From: Homalodisca vitripennis
Lineage: Eukaryota > Arthropoda > Insecta > Hemiptera > Cicadellidae
Direction: 5' to 3'
Assembly (NCBI RefSeq): GCF_021130785.1
Contig: NC_060213.1
Span: 134,306,001 to 134,370,000, forward strand
DNA length: 64,000 nucleotides
The position numbers and the translations under genes were made by a program. Shown here piece after piece: positions 31,846-43,740 of the stretch; the first letter of the stretch is position 1, and every line of letters starts with the position of its first letter. Under the pieces are notes generated by a model. The model ran no database searches, was not told the DNA's origin, and saw nothing but the letters and a program-made list of their open reading frames with translations.

Positions 31846-34212
31846 AGTGAATGGGTATGTAGGGTTTATCACACCTTATCGAGGTATAACAGATCGTCGA
31901 GGTGCGCAGCGGCGATAGGTGTGGAAGAACACGCGATGTCACCCCACCTACCCTCTGCACGTTGGGTATGTAGGGTTTATCACACCTTATCGAGGTATAA
32001 CAGATCGTCGAGGTGCTCATCGGCGATAGGTGTGGAAGAACACGCGATGTCACCACACCAAACCCCTGCACGTTGGGTATGTGGGGTTTATCACACCTTA
32101 TCGAGGTATAACAGATCGTCGAGGTGCGCAGCGGCGATAGGTGTGGAAGAGCACGCGATGTCACCACACCAAACCTCTGCACGTTGGGTATGTAGGGTTT
32201 ATCACACCTTATCGAGGTATAACAGATCGTCGAGGTGCTCATCGGCGATAGGTGTGGAAGAACACGCGATGTCACCACACCAAACCTCTGCATGTTGGGT
32301 ATGTGGGGTTTATCACACCTTATCGAGGTATAACAGATCGTCGAGGTGCTTATCGGCGATAGGTGTGGAAGAACACGCGATGTCACCACACCAAACCCCT
32401 GCACGTTGGGTATGTGGGGTTTATCACACCTTATCGAGGTATAACAGATCGTCGAGGTGCGCAGCGGCGATAGGTGTGGAAGAGCACGCGATGTCACCAC
32501 ACCAAACCCCTGCACGTTGGGTATGTGGGGTTTATCACACCTTATCGAGGTATAACAGATCGTCGAGGTGCTCATCGGCGATAGGTGTGGAAGAACACGC
32601 GATGTCACCACACCAAACCCCTGCACGTTGGGTATGTGGGGTTTATCACACCTTATCGAGGTATAACAGATCGTCGAGGTGCGCAGCGGCGATAGGTGTG
32701 GAAGAGCACGCGATGTCACCACACCAAACCTCTGCACGTTGGGTATGTGGGGTTTTATCACACCTTATCGAGGTATAACAGATCGTCGAGGTGCGCAGCG
32801 GCGATAGGTGTGGAAGAGCACGCGATGTCACCCACACCAAACCCCTGCACGTTGGGTATGTGGGGTTTATCACACACTTATCGAGGTATAACAGATCGTC
32901 GAGGTGCTCATTGGCGATAGGTGTGGAAGAACACGCGATGTCACCACACCAAACCTCTGCACGTTGGGTATGTAGGGTTTTATCACACGTTATCGAGGTA
33001 TAACAGATCGCCGAGGTGCGCATCGGCGATAGGTGTGGAAGAAGCACGCGATGTCACCACACCAAACCCCTGCACGTTGGGTATGTGGGGTTTATCACAC
33101 GTTATCGAGGTATAACAGATCGTCGAGGTGCGCAGCGGCGATAGGTGTGGAAGAGCACGCGATGTCACCACACCAAACCTCTGCACGTTGGGTATGTAGG
33201 GTTTATCACACCTTATCGAGGTATAACAGATCGTCGAGGTGCGCATCGGCGATAGGTGTGGAAGAGAACACGCGATGTGAAACCTCTGCACGTTGGGTAT
33301 GTGGGGTTTATCACACGTTATCGAGGTATAACAGATCGCCGAGGTGCGCAGCGGCGATAGGTGTGGAAGAACACGCGATGTCACCACACCAAACCCCTGC
33401 ACGTTGGGTATGTGGGGTTTATCACACCTTATCGAGGTATAACAGATCGTCGAGGTGCGCAGCGGCGATAGGTGTGGAAGAGCACGCGATGTGAAACCTC
33501 TGCACGTTGGGTATGTGGGGTTTATCACACGTTATCGAGGTATAACAGATCGTCGAGGTGCGCACCTTAGGTAGACACGCGATATAAACCTCATTGGGTA
33601 TGTGGGTACACGTTATCGAGGTATAACAGATCGTCGAGGTGCGCAGCGGCGATAGGTGTGGAAGAACACGCGATGTGAAACCTCTGCACGTTGGGTATGT
33701 GGGGTTTATCACACGTTATCGAGGTATAACAGATCGCCGAGGTGCGCAGCGGCGATAGGTGTGGAAGAACACGCGATGTGAAACCCCTGTACGTTGGGTA
33801 TGTGGGGTTTATCACACGTTATCGAGGTATAAGAGATCGTCGAGGTGCGCAGCGGCGATAGGTGTGGAAGAACACGCGATGTGAAACCCCTGTACGTTGG
33901 GTATGTGGGGTTTATCACACGTTATCGAGGTATAACTGATCGTCGAGGTGCGCAGTGGCGATAGGTGTGGAAGAACACGCGATGTGAAACCCCTGCACGT
34001 TGGGTATGTGGGGTTTATCACACGTTATCGAGGTATAACAGATCGCCGAGATGCGCAGCGGCGATAGGTGTGGAAGAACACGCGATGTAAAACCCCTGCA
34101 CGTTGGGTATGTGGGGTTTATCACACGTTATCGAGGTATAACAGATCGTCGAGGTGCGCAGCGGCGATAGGTGTGGAAGAACACGCGATGTGAAACCTCT
34201 GCACATTGCGTG
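31846..34212 (+). repeat. Satellite array, 22 units: 111-bp changing to 103-bp monomers
   Basis: Every unit contains GGGTTTATCACACCTTATCG or its ACGTTATCG variant, AGGTATAACAGATCGTCGAG, GGCGATAGGTGTGGAAGA and CACGCGATGT. GTTGGGTATG recurs exactly 111 bases apart in the left part (31961, 32072, 32183, 32294). From about 33250 most units lack the 8-base CACCACACCAA-type segment and are 103 bp; pure 103-bp spacing holds from 33709 to 34206. Left units partly alternate GCGCAGCGG...GAAGAGCACG with GCTCATCGG...GAAGAACACG, a rough two-unit higher-order pattern. One unit near 33560-33610 is internally shortened. Since 111 is 37 codons, several frames stay open on both strands, giving 318- and 285-codon frames that are not genes. 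Confidence 0.97.
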
Positions 34213-34743
34213 ACTGCAAGCTCTGGACTAAAAGCGGTCTGAGGAAGTTCCGGTTCCGGAGACAATCCGTAATCCTAAGTAACACACTTCCGTTCCGTAC
34301 ACCGTCTTAGGCTTCGCAGCTGGGCGCGAATCGTATCCACAAGTTCTGGAAGAAATAGGAACATCTGCTTCATGGACATGGAACACCACGAAATTGTCTT
34401 GAGAGCCGACCATCTTTTTTGTAGTACCATAAGAACAACGTTAAACCTCTTGTACTTGTACGAATTTATTTTTAATTGAAGAATTATGGGACATTTCTTT
34501 TATTAAGGATATGCATCCATACCTTTTTTAGCTCTTTTTATATTTTATACGTTATTCAGAAAAGACTCTTTAACTTTTTTGTACTTATTCGTTCAAATAT
34601 TCATAAATTAGTCAAATTACAAAAAACTGCGTTTGGATACGTATTGATTATATCTTTAAAATGAAACGTCTTTTTCAACCCGAGGATGAAAATAAGGGCA
34701 TAAACGTACAGTAAGATAAAATTAAATAAAAAGAAAATTAATT

Positions 34744-34970
34744 TAATTGCTCTATAAAAGAAGATGCTGATCCTCCTTTTAGCCTTTTTACCCGTTCTCA
34801 TGGGCTACTGACGTGTGCTAAACAGAATAAGGAGGAGAAAAGGTAGAGTAGAAGGTCAGCAGAATTGATAAAAAGTGTATGCAAAGCACACGGAAAAGAT
34901 TTGAACCTGCGCTACTATCTAACCCAGACCTAAGTCCTACGCCTTAGATCGCTGAGCCACCTTAATTAAT
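34744..34970 (-). mobile_element. tRNA-derived SINE (family L), copy 1, minus strand
   Basis: On the minus strand it has an A box GGTGGCTCAGCGATCTAAGG, a B box AGGTTCAAATC, and then a tRNA-unrelated body ending GTAGCCCATGAGAACGGG and GGAGGATCAGCATCTTCTTT. The body matches the copy at 56806-57041 in order (CTTTTTATCA, GTGGCCCATGAGGACGGG, GGATCGTCTTCTCCTT). The head is tRNA-Leu-like. More diverged than copy 2. Confidence 0.8.
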
Positions 34971-34974
34971 GAGT

Positions 34975-35734
34975 TAATGAGTCAATGATGTAACTCATAC
35001 TAACCACTTCCTCAAGATGAATCTGTGACCAACACGTCCAAAGTTCATTGAATTGGAAGAATATTTCATCGTGTTTTGGATTTGAAGGAAGTAAGAGAGG
35101 CCACTAAATCTAAATAAGCCCACCCATGTCTTTGACCACAACTAATGTCCATCAAAGGGACTATTCCTTCTATGTCTTCGCAATATTTAGGATGACGAGA
35201 AGACTTACCGGTGAACAATTCACAGGTTTTACTGCAGCACTGACCCTACTACATCCGCAGCAGAAGATGCAAGCCAAGGATGTTGTCTAATGAGCTAAGC
35301 GCATTCCAGCTGTAGGGTACTACTAACTAATGTCCTCTAAATTATACCTTGTCCTCTCCTCCCCTCGTTGCAGCGTACTGGGATAGCGGGGTCGACGTCT
35401 TTATGGAGGCCTAATGTAGGATGACCCCGCTTCTACCCAAGAACACTGAAGAAATTGGATGACGGTTTCTAAGTACTAGTTTGGAAGATATTGATTTAAG
35501 TGGAATCTTAGTGAATTTACATTACGAGAATATAATTTTATGCGTTGGTTGTTAAGTAGGGCTTCAAATTACCAACTTTAAATATTGACCTGATTAAATC
35601 TTCCTTTAAGCGAAGGAATGAAGGTTGATTTTGTTAGATCCTTGAAATAAAAAATTACTCAGCAATTGTCAACAATGGATGAACTCTTAGAGAGTTTTTA
35701 CATAGTGTTCGAACCACTCAATTACAATGTTGTC
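34975..35734. other. Non-coding stretch containing one possible small exon
   Basis: Apart from the candidate terminal exon at 35374-35414, nothing is recognised. Confidence 0.35.
35374..35414 (+). CDS. Candidate short terminal exon (YWDSGVDVFMEA-stop)
   Basis: An excellent acceptor (TCCTCTCCTCCCCTCGTTGCAG without gaps, seen from 35352 to 35373) is followed by a frame of two leading bases plus YWDSGVDVFMEA and TAA. Downstream DNA is AT-rich and could be 3' UTR. The acceptor is the best plus-strand pyrimidine tract noticed, but 12 codons are too few to identify a protein. It may be chance. Confidence 0.25.
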
Positions 35735-36430
35735 TATAAAAAATCCATCCATCAACAACCCATATGGTTTATGCCTGTATCATTTGGCTTCTCAAGTGTG
35801 ATTTCCCACGCAAAACTCCATCCTTCACAACCATCCCTATGGTTTATGCCCATATCATTTGGCTTCTCAAACATATTTTTCCCACGCAAAACACCAAACT
35901 TTCACATCCTCATGATTGATGCCTATGTCAATTAGCTTCTCAAATGTAATTTCCCGCGCAAAAGTCTATCCTTCACAACCAATCCCTATGGTTTATGCCC
36001 ATATCATTTGGTTTCTAAAACATATTTTTTCCCACGCAAAACACCAACCTTTCACATCCTCATGATTGATGCCTATGTCAGTTAGCTTCTCAAATGTAAT
36101 TTCCCACGCAAAAGTCCATCCTTCACAACCATCCCTAGGTTTATACCTATATCAGTTGGCTTCTCAAATGTAATTTCCCATGCAAAATCCCCATCCTTCA
36201 TAACCAACCTAGGTTTACGCCTATATCAGTTGGCTTCTCAAATGTAATTTCCTACGGAAAACACCAATCTTTCACCATCCCAATAATTTAATATAAATAT
36301 ATCGGTTTGTTTCTAAAATCTAGTTTTCCATGCCAAGTCCCATACTTTCTTTACTGTACTTATCTATGGTTTATGCCTTTATAGGTTAGTTTGTGAAATC
36401 TAGTTTTTCACTCCAAACTAGGTACATTCG
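35735..36430 (+). repeat. Tandem array, ~74-bp unit, ~8-9 copies
   Basis: Anchors of the TATGGTTTATGCC type occur at 35763, 35838, 35911 (CATGATTGATGCC), 35987, 36061, 36135 and 36209, each followed by TTGGCTTCTCAAATGTAATT and CCCACGCAAAA. Units with ATGATTGATGCC alternate with TATGGTTTATGCC units in the middle, a partial dimer pattern. The right end fades out after about 36300. Confidence 0.85.
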
Positions 36431-36751
36431 CCATTGCTATCGCTGAGATACAAAACTCAATGTAATACCAGAGTACATAAAAAGCGAAAGCCAGTGGACA
36501 CTAGAAGAGTGGTCCAACTGGACTTGGGTCCACACCACCAGTCCTAATTGTTTATATGATGCAACACATTTCCACATTTTGTATTGAATTTAGCAAAGAT
36601 TTAGGTGTGTAATTAATGTTATGAACAACGTCATACGCAATGACTTTACATGCAAAAATAAGGAAGGAGGAGGTAAACCAGCGAGTTCGCTCCTTAAGAA
36701 ACTATTTGTCACGTCCAGTTGCATTAATTTCCATTACTATGAATACTTACT
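36431..36751. other. Non-coding stretch
   Basis: Nothing recognised; lies between the 74-bp array and a SINE fragment. Confidence 0.4.
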
Positions 36752-36826
36752 GGCTGGAAAGACGGGTTACTTCCAAGGACAGGTTCGCTCAGCGGTCACC
36801 CATCCGAAGAAGAGCCACTCTCGTCA
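36752..36826 (-). mobile_element. 5S-like SINE fragment, copy E (minus strand)
   Basis: On the minus strand it reads AGTGGCTCTTCTTCGGATGG, GTGACCGCTGAGCGAACCTG and TCCTTGGAAG, matching the central 5S-like box C (GGATGGGTGACCGCTGAGCG) of the full copies. Head and tail are missing. Confidence 0.75.
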
Positions 36827-36884
36827 TCGCTATCGTATTATAGGTGAGGAAATAATTCAGGGTTTCACCAAGGTACTTGATTAG

Positions 36885-37170
36885 ATCTGAGGATTTCTGC
36901 GTGTGGTCTGAGACATCGCGTGCAACCACATCGCCGGCTCGAGCAAAGGCACTTCCACTCACTGCGTGACCGTGCAGGACCCGTGCAGCACGCGTGTCGG
37001 CGGCTGGGCGCGTGGCCCAGTCTGTCACCTCGTAAATACCGCAGCGTATCCCGCGTAACTCTGCACATACGCGACCGCGTCCTCCCTCAGACCACGTAGA
37101 GCACAAATCCCAGGTGGTAAATACGGAAAATCTGTGCTGGAACGTGGTTGGAGTGCGAGGAGTAACCACA
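36885..37170. other. GC-rich unique block
   Basis: High in CpG (GTGTCGGCGGCTGGGCGCGT, ACGCGACCGCGTCCTCC). The minus strand is open for 126 codons (36789-37169), but the translation has no recognisable domain and such frames are common in GC-rich DNA. A CpG-island-like promoter is possible. Confidence 0.3.
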
Positions 37171-38190
37171 CCTCTACCTAACGGAATATTAGGAGATCAA
37201 AGTTTGAACAGTCCTTTCATAATCACTAAATTAAGGAAGGCCACATGCTACGTAACAGCCTTCGATGGTATTGCATGCAAGCCTATAATATGACTTGCAG
37301 ACGTACCAACTCTTCGAGACCGAACAGAATTCTTTACATCTTCAGGCATTCCAAAGGGAAATTTGGAAAGTACTAAGCCGAGGCCTGTTGAGGCTTTAAT
37401 GATGCTAAGCCAAATTCTACGGTTGGGCATGCTCAATCATCAAACTTATTCTTGATCCATAGCTCAATTTGTTCTTGAACGTAAAATACACACTTTCAGA
37501 TAGACGAACAGAAGAAGAGTTTGTTCAGACGGCTCAGTGACAGCAAAGCAAAATTACGAAATCAAAGTTTTACAGGTCTAATCATACTCTAGAATTTAGG
37601 CTACCTTCGATTGTAGGCTTAGGAAACGCTCAGCCAAATTTCATGGTAGGACATGCACAGTCATCGAAATCGGTCCGAAAGTACGTAACAAATATTAACA
37701 ACCAATCCAAAAAATAAAAAGTTAAATGTATAACATGTGGCCTAAACGTATCAAATGAATGTACTCAGTTTACAAATGTTATTGCCGTACGATTTTCCCG
37801 CTGCGATCTCGGTTCCCCGCAAAACCAATGGAAGAATTTTTGTTCACACGTCAACTGCTGTAGATACCTTAAGTGGCACCATTGAACTTTATGTTGCACG
37901 TATAGAATTCGTTCTCAAGATTTAACGCAGATAGTAATGCATTTTTACAATCCCATAAGCAATAAGCTTCGCTAAGGCTCAGCAAACGAGGTGGAGAAAT
38001 ATGTAGAAGGAAAATTAGAAAAGACAAACTGAAGCAGGAATGACAGAAGGCATCCATGAAACCAAATTTTTGGAGGCCATTTCCAATGCAAGATCATGAG
38101 CCTTGATGATCATCTTTCTTTTTGGAGAAGGCTGAATTTACATATCATTGGGTTGCACCAAATTCCCTTGGAGGAAATCCAGCACTGTAC
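37171..38190. other. Non-coding stretch with family G fragments
   Basis: AAGCTTCGCTAAGGCTCAGC near 37966 and AGGAAACGCTCAGCCAAATT near 37619 are altered forms of the family G end block. CTAAGCCAAATTCTACGG near 37405 may be a third. No gene seen. Confidence 0.35.
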
Positions 38191-38378
38191 CTCCGGAGTG
38201 GCGACCACACAAGTGCGAAGCTAGCTTTCTCGATTTTCCCCGCTGACATTTCGAATTCCGCGTCGTGTTTTATATTCACAGTGACAATGGTCTCGGGTGT
38301 ATCCTTGTCCAGCGTCAGCGTCACCATGGCACTGGCACAATACTGCCATACAAGGCGCCGCCCGGCCCGCCTCGCAGA
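38191..38378 (-). CDS. Candidate coding exon, unknown product
   Basis: Between an AG at 38380-38379 (minus strand) and a good donor CGGAG|GTACAG after 38191, the frame reads ARRAGRRLVWQYCASAM, VTLTLDKDTPETIVTVNI and KHDAEFEMSAGKIEKASFAL. Third codon positions are G/C-rich (GTG ACG CTG ACG CTG GAC AAG), unlike flanking DNA, and the translation alternates beta-strand-like hydrophobic and charged residues as a folded domain would. The acceptor tract is poor. Without splicing the frame continues to a stop at about 38145. Same strand as the integrin exon but not recognisable as integrin. Confidence 0.35.
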
Positions 38379-38384
38379 CTATTA

Positions 38385-41300
38385 ATTATACATACAAATT
38401 GTATATACCGACCGCGCCTGATACCATCTACAATACTACAGGCAGCCTACCGCTTCATTGTCCACATCGAGTTGTCCCGCTGTGGGTTGTCAGAGCCGGA
38501 TTACAACAGCCTGTGAGATCTGATCTAGCGAGGTTCAAGCGATGGATCTTGCACAAGTGGTCTGTTGCTGGAACTGTCCCCACCACTGTTGCTGGTCCTG
38601 CTGAAAGGTCTCAAAGGAAAGGACTCTTTTATCCGCCAGATAGCAGTATGACTCTTCAAACACTTCTTTTGAGGCGCAATAGCTTCAGAACTTCCAGAAA
38701 CCTCTGGGCTTGTAGGATTTCATCTTTGTTCAGGAATGGGGTAGAATTTCTGCAGACTAGCCTTTGAAGGTGGTTCCAAAAATTGTGATTAGAATTGTTC
38801 TTAATGGTTCATCTTAGGCACGCCCCATAAATTTCCAATGGTATGGATGGACGGCTGAAATTTGTCTTTGGAAAAGTGCCACGAAGAATGTCAAAAACCC
38901 CATATTAAACATTACGAAATCATCTTTTGAACGCAAAATGTAAATTATTAAGCCGCGGTACCCCATGGGATGTCTCAAGCAAGATGGAAATAGTTTGTAC
39001 TTCTTTATTCACCACTAAAGGTATGGCCACTTCTTTATTCAAGAAGGCCAAAATAATTTTTGGAACATTATTCCAGTCACGATTACTGAAGTTTTCAAGT
39101 CGGAACATTAAATTACGTAATACCAGTAATGTTTAAAACCAGTAACATATTTAAATCTTCTCAAATAAGCTATTAATTAAACCTTAAGTTAAGTTTCTCT
39201 CTGAGGACTAGCTGCTACCAAAAAATAACAAGCGGAATCACTTTCGAAAACTGTCATCTGCTCTCGTAATCAGGTGTGAAATATCACTGGTCATCCCGGA
39301 ACCTTTCTAGATATATAAGATGACTTTCACGGAACTTCAGTATATGACAATCTACTAGTAGGACGGGGGTGTTGTCAGGTTGCATTATCAATCAGATCAC
39401 TCATAGCGGTACGTTCGTGGTTCGAATTCCAGCTAAGATGCAGGTCATTTGACGCTAATTGGCTAATGCATACTTCCCCTATTAAAACAACACTCAGGCT
39501 GCCAGTTTTTTGTTAATTACATACTACCTTCTTTGTTGGAGTTATTTTATTTCTTCGTTATCACTAATTATCCTTGAATAATGGTATGGAATTCTGCAAT
39601 TACATAGTTTGTATTGTCAATTTATTGTATTTACAACTAATTTTAATTAGTAAAAATTTAATTTAATTGTTTAGATTAATTTGGCTTACATTCGTATTCC
39701 CTACCTAATAATAATCAATGAGCAGGCTGCACTGCACTATAGACGATGGTGTAGAATCAGGTGGTTGCTCCCCATTGGCCCGAACAATTCGATCACGTGA
39801 CATGGCCCTATAGGTCGACTCAGCGTTCCTTGGGAGTTGCCCGGAAGTCATACAAAACGTAACTCCGTGTGTGGTAAGTCTCTTACTCGAGGCGGTCTGT
39901 TCCTTTTTAATCTATCCTGTTTCTTCTTCTGGCGATTGTCTCGTAAATTTCTTTTCTTAATTTCATAGTGTAAAACACAAGGTGTGGGTATCATTTTTGA
40001 AAATCCTCTTTCCCCAATTTGGATTCAGTGGAGTTCGTCTATCCTCCCCCCCCCATTGACAGTGACTATTGTTGTGAACTGCTTCTATACTCTGTATGAC
40101 TTCCACCTGTCGTCTACCTATGTACCGACTTTGCCGATCCTGTGGAAGGCTCTCATGAGGCATGTCTGTGAATATGACTTCGGTGAGTGGCACCATCCTC
40201 TATTTAACCCCTTCTTCACTCTCTCTAACTTTTACCTTCCCAAGCACGTCTATGTTATCCTATTCTTAGTTTTTCTTTAAAGTGAAAATGATAAAATGAA
40301 TATCGTACTAATCAACAGTCCTTTCTAACCTACCACTCTTTAATTTAGTCTCCCTCGTACCAAATGATTCATTGTCTTTAATTTATTGAATTACATTAAA
40401 TTTTTTGTTTCCCACTGTGGACCCTGGCAGTCTGTGGCAAAGAAGCTGCTTTGATGTCTGGCCATGTCTTGCAGAACCGCAGAAGAGAAAGTCGTGTAGG
40501 CGTTCAAAAATTTGAAATTAATGCCAATGGTATTAAAAAAATCGCCTGCAAATTACGTCACTACGAAAACACTTTACAGTACAGACGATTTCAGGACAAA
40601 TCATTGGAAAACCGCAGAATTGGATGATTGAACGAATGCTAGAGTTGAACAATTCGAATGATTGAAATGAATGAATAAATAAATTGATGTTTGAAAGGGG
40701 TTTATATAGAAGGATATACGGACAACTGTATAGTTATAGATATATAAAGATTGTCAAACGATCCAAATGAAAGTGCAATAAAACATTTATAATTAATTTA
40801 TTAAACATCAGGACCAATTCCGGTCCAGCTCTAATAGCGCTTTAAGGTTGGAAAGGGAAAAAAGGAAAACGTACGTTATATTTGGTTGGATTAGGTTGGG
40901 TTAGGTTACTTTAATTTCAAAAACGTAGTTTAAGGTTAGGTTCGGTTGGGGAGGGGTGGTTGTCCGGTAATTTTTCTCTTCCTTAAAGGCCACGTCCGTA
41001 GAACAGAATATAGTATGTAATTACTTATTGTCAAAAGACAGATTAATGTTAATAGCGCTTCAAGACTGGAATGAAAAAGAAAACCGGAAAACGTAGGTTG
41101 TATTAGGTTTAGTTGAACCTAAGTGGGTCTGGAAATCGTTCTCTTCGGTAAGGACCACATCTGTCCGAACAGACTATAGTCAGTTAATTCTTTCTTGTCA
41201 ACGACGGATTAATTTTAATAGGTCAGTTTAGGCTCAGTTACGGTAATAGTGGAACTAGAAAAACATTGTCTATACTCCATTCATCGAGAGTTGAGAGTGA

Positions 41301-42155
41301 GGCGCCGCCCACCACTGCCGTGACGTAGCGAGAGGCCGGTTCACATGCGGTCTGCAGTAGTGCCAACTACTAGATTTCTAAAGCATAAATGGCGCGCTAA
41401 TATTCTAGGAAATCACACGAATTCGCGTGCTTTCTTGGGTTTCCCTCCCCGAGTTCCCACAATTTTAGATGTTCGCCGAGCTGTGGGCGTGGCTTAACTC
41501 TCAACATTGATGACGGAACTAAGGAACTTTTTCATGTTTTAAGGGGAACGGGACAGGTTGTTAAGTGAAATATTTCTAGCCAATAGCATTCAAAATGTAT
41601 TACAAGGGGAAAGCAATCGCAAATTTTCATCTACTTTCTCCGGACTCGATCCAGTAATCTCTCCGATAGAGATCTTGCCTCTACTCTACGGAGGCGGTTT
41701 TATAGTGACTGTTTGGTATTAATTTTATTACTCCATGAAGTACAAAACGATTGTCCTTTTAAGTCCTGTTTGAGTCCGACAAGCAAACACCATTACCGCT
41801 AACTGCCAATACCGGTTCATGCTGAAGGTAATTAGGTGTATTATTACCATACTTAACGAGTATTTACCATACTTCTAATGCATTTTAATAGCTACAATAG
41901 AGGAGGATTTTAACGATCCTAGGTCGACCACGGCAAGCGCCAACACTAGAAGGTGAGCAGTACCGATCTCTGAGTGGTTCGGATCCATATTACAACTATA
42001 TGCCCAGTATGTTCACTGGTCACAAGGTTATTAATCAATTAATCTCTCCAAAAATCTATTGCCTTATCAGGCATTACTGTTACGTGTAATTTATCTCTTT
42101 AAAATGACTTTTTCCTGCAGAAAATCGAGTAAATAATTGAAATTTTCTTGTTGCC
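38385..42155. other. Non-coding stretch, one promoter-like spot
   Basis: No gene recognised. A 156-codon plus frame (38297-38767) has no domain. At 39770-39870 ATTGGCC, TCACGTGAC and a donor-like GTGTGTG|GTAAGTCT occur together, which could mark an untranslated first exon. 40880-40950 has scattered GGTTAGGTT words. Confidence 0.35.
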
Positions 42156-42159
42156 ATCG

Positions 42160-42385
42160 TGGATACCCAAAGGACCATTGTTCGCTATAGCTCACCTAAA
42201 TCCAATGGAATGATATGCACCATCACCGAACCCGATGTTGCTTATATAGAAATGAAGTTTCGTGCAAAATTTCAAGTCTATAAGTTAGTTAATTCTCCAC
42301 AGACAGTCTGATAGACATTCAGACAGGGACGAAATATTTCCACCCCCTTGAGTAATAGGCTTCGCTAACGCTCAGCCAATAACAA
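42160..42385 (+). repeat. Interspersed repeat family 'G', copy 2
   Basis: Matches 29630-29835 block by block and carries an extra middle segment ACAGACAGTCTGATAGACAT before the shared end TAATAGGCTTCGCTAACGCT. No coding content. Confidence 0.7.
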
Positions 42386-42484
42386 TATAAGGCTGGTAGG
42401 AAACAGAAAACTACGTTCACATGATACTAGTGGATGTTAGTACTCATCAACAGAATTCTCTACTGTTGGGCTAGTTTCCATGAA

Positions 42485-42895
42485 TTTCAATACTAGGCCT
42501 GGCCGTCAGATCGCGCTGTGAACAGTCGATTCAGTAAAAATTAACTCTTCAAACCAAGATATCTTACTAAGACCAGCTATAGCAATTCGCTGTTGCTGTG
42601 AGTTGGTGGAAGTACTAGGCCAGGCCGTCAGATCGCGCAGTGAACAGTCGCGTCAGTAAAAATTAACTCTCCAAACCATGACACCTAATTTGGTCTTAAT
42701 TAATGAAATTCGCCAATGTCACGGAATGGTAGTAATAGGCCTAGCCATCGGATCGTGCTGTAAACCATTACTTCAGTAGAAATTAATCCTCCTCACCAAG
42801 AGTTATAAAAAAACTAGACCAGTTGACGTTGTGCTAAATCCTGCCAATGTTAATGATAGGTCTGGTCGTAGGATTGTGCTATAAACTTTTATTCC
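42485..42895 (+). repeat. Tandem array, ~121-bp unit, 3.4 copies
   Basis: AGGCCTGGCCGTCAGATCGC-type anchors at 42495, 42617, 42737 and 42858 are 120-122 bases apart, each followed by TCAGTAAAAATTAACTC-like sequence. The first two units are closest. Confidence 0.85.
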
Positions 42896-43269
42896 ATCAA
42901 GGCTTCTGTGCTTTCTAGTTTCGGTGAACAAAAAATCTGCACAATAACGGAAATAACATAAAAAACGCCCCTGAAATGTATTACACATTTATTAATTCTA
43001 GAGCACGTACTAGAATTTTAAATGTGCTTTTCCCCCCTTTCCAGGTAATGGAATATTCAAAATGCTTTACAATTTTCAAAAGATAGTACAACTAATCAGA
43101 ACAATAAAAGTACACAAATTAAATACAAAAACTTTGTCAAACTACAATCAAGTCTTTGAGAGGCTTTGCCATCATGATTTTCCCAATCAGTTTTGTGAAA
43201 GCCACGTGAATCCGTAGGATAACATAGACACTTGTCTTAATCGTCGACTAATCTTTTAGGATCACCAAA

Positions 43270-43740
43270 ATCACTTCTTCACACTTCAGTTAAATTGAAG
43301 AGACGCAGAACATTTTTGTGCCAACATCATCACACTTCAAATGGATTGGAAAGGCACAGATAGAATTTGGTGCTAACGTCATCACACTTCAGATAGATTC
43401 GAAGAGAGCATTGAACCGTTTTGGTGGTAACATTATCACATTTCAAATGGATTGGAAAGGTACAGATAGATTTTGGTGCTAACGTCATCACACTTCAGAT
43501 AGATGCGAAAAGAGCATTGAACCGTTTTGGTGGTAACATTATCACACTTCAAAAGGATTGGAAAGGTATAGAATAATTTTAAACGTAATGTCATTACAAT
43601 TCAGATAGATATAAAGGCATTAAACAATGTTCAAGGTAACGTCATCATACGTCCAACAGATTGAAAATGCATTGAACACTAACGTTTTAATAGTAACGTC
43701 ATCATACTTCAAATAATGGTAACATTACCACACTAAGATC
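43270..43740 (+). repeat. Tandem array, ~53-bp unit with 106-bp dimer pattern
   Basis: ATCACACTTC recurs at about 43329, 43381, 43434, 43487 and 43541. Units carrying AAATGGATTGGAAAGG alternate with units carrying AGATAGAT..GAAGAGAGCATT, so the true repeat is a dimer of about 106 bp. Outer units are degraded. Confidence 0.85.

Noticed and set aside
31805..32778. Long frames of 318 (minus) and 285 (plus) codons as repeat-protein genes
   Set aside because: They are translations of a 111-bp satellite open on both strands. There is no start-specific or stop-specific context and every unit is the same non-coding repeat.
38297..38767. 156-codon plus-strand frame as a gene
   Set aside because: No recognisable domain. 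It overlaps a more coding-like minus-strand frame and occurs in a GC-richer block where stops are scarce.
38920..39108. Minus-strand SHGVPR peptide as another LINE RT block
   Set aside because: Only a partial resemblance to GVPQGS, and no other RT motif nearby in any frame.
39405..39425. B-box-like GGTTCGAATTCC as another tRNA-derived element
   Set aside because: No A box or anticodon-like stem at proper distance upstream.
39963..40280. Overlapping plus (98-codon) and minus (77-codon) frames as a gene
   Set aside because: Both strands are open over the same DNA, no domain is recognised and no splice context supports either.
40880..40960. Telomere-like GGTTAGG words, also CCTAACC at 46620-46735
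   Set aside because: Irregular spacing and mixed units; not a (TTAGG)n array, so no interstitial telomere is claimed.
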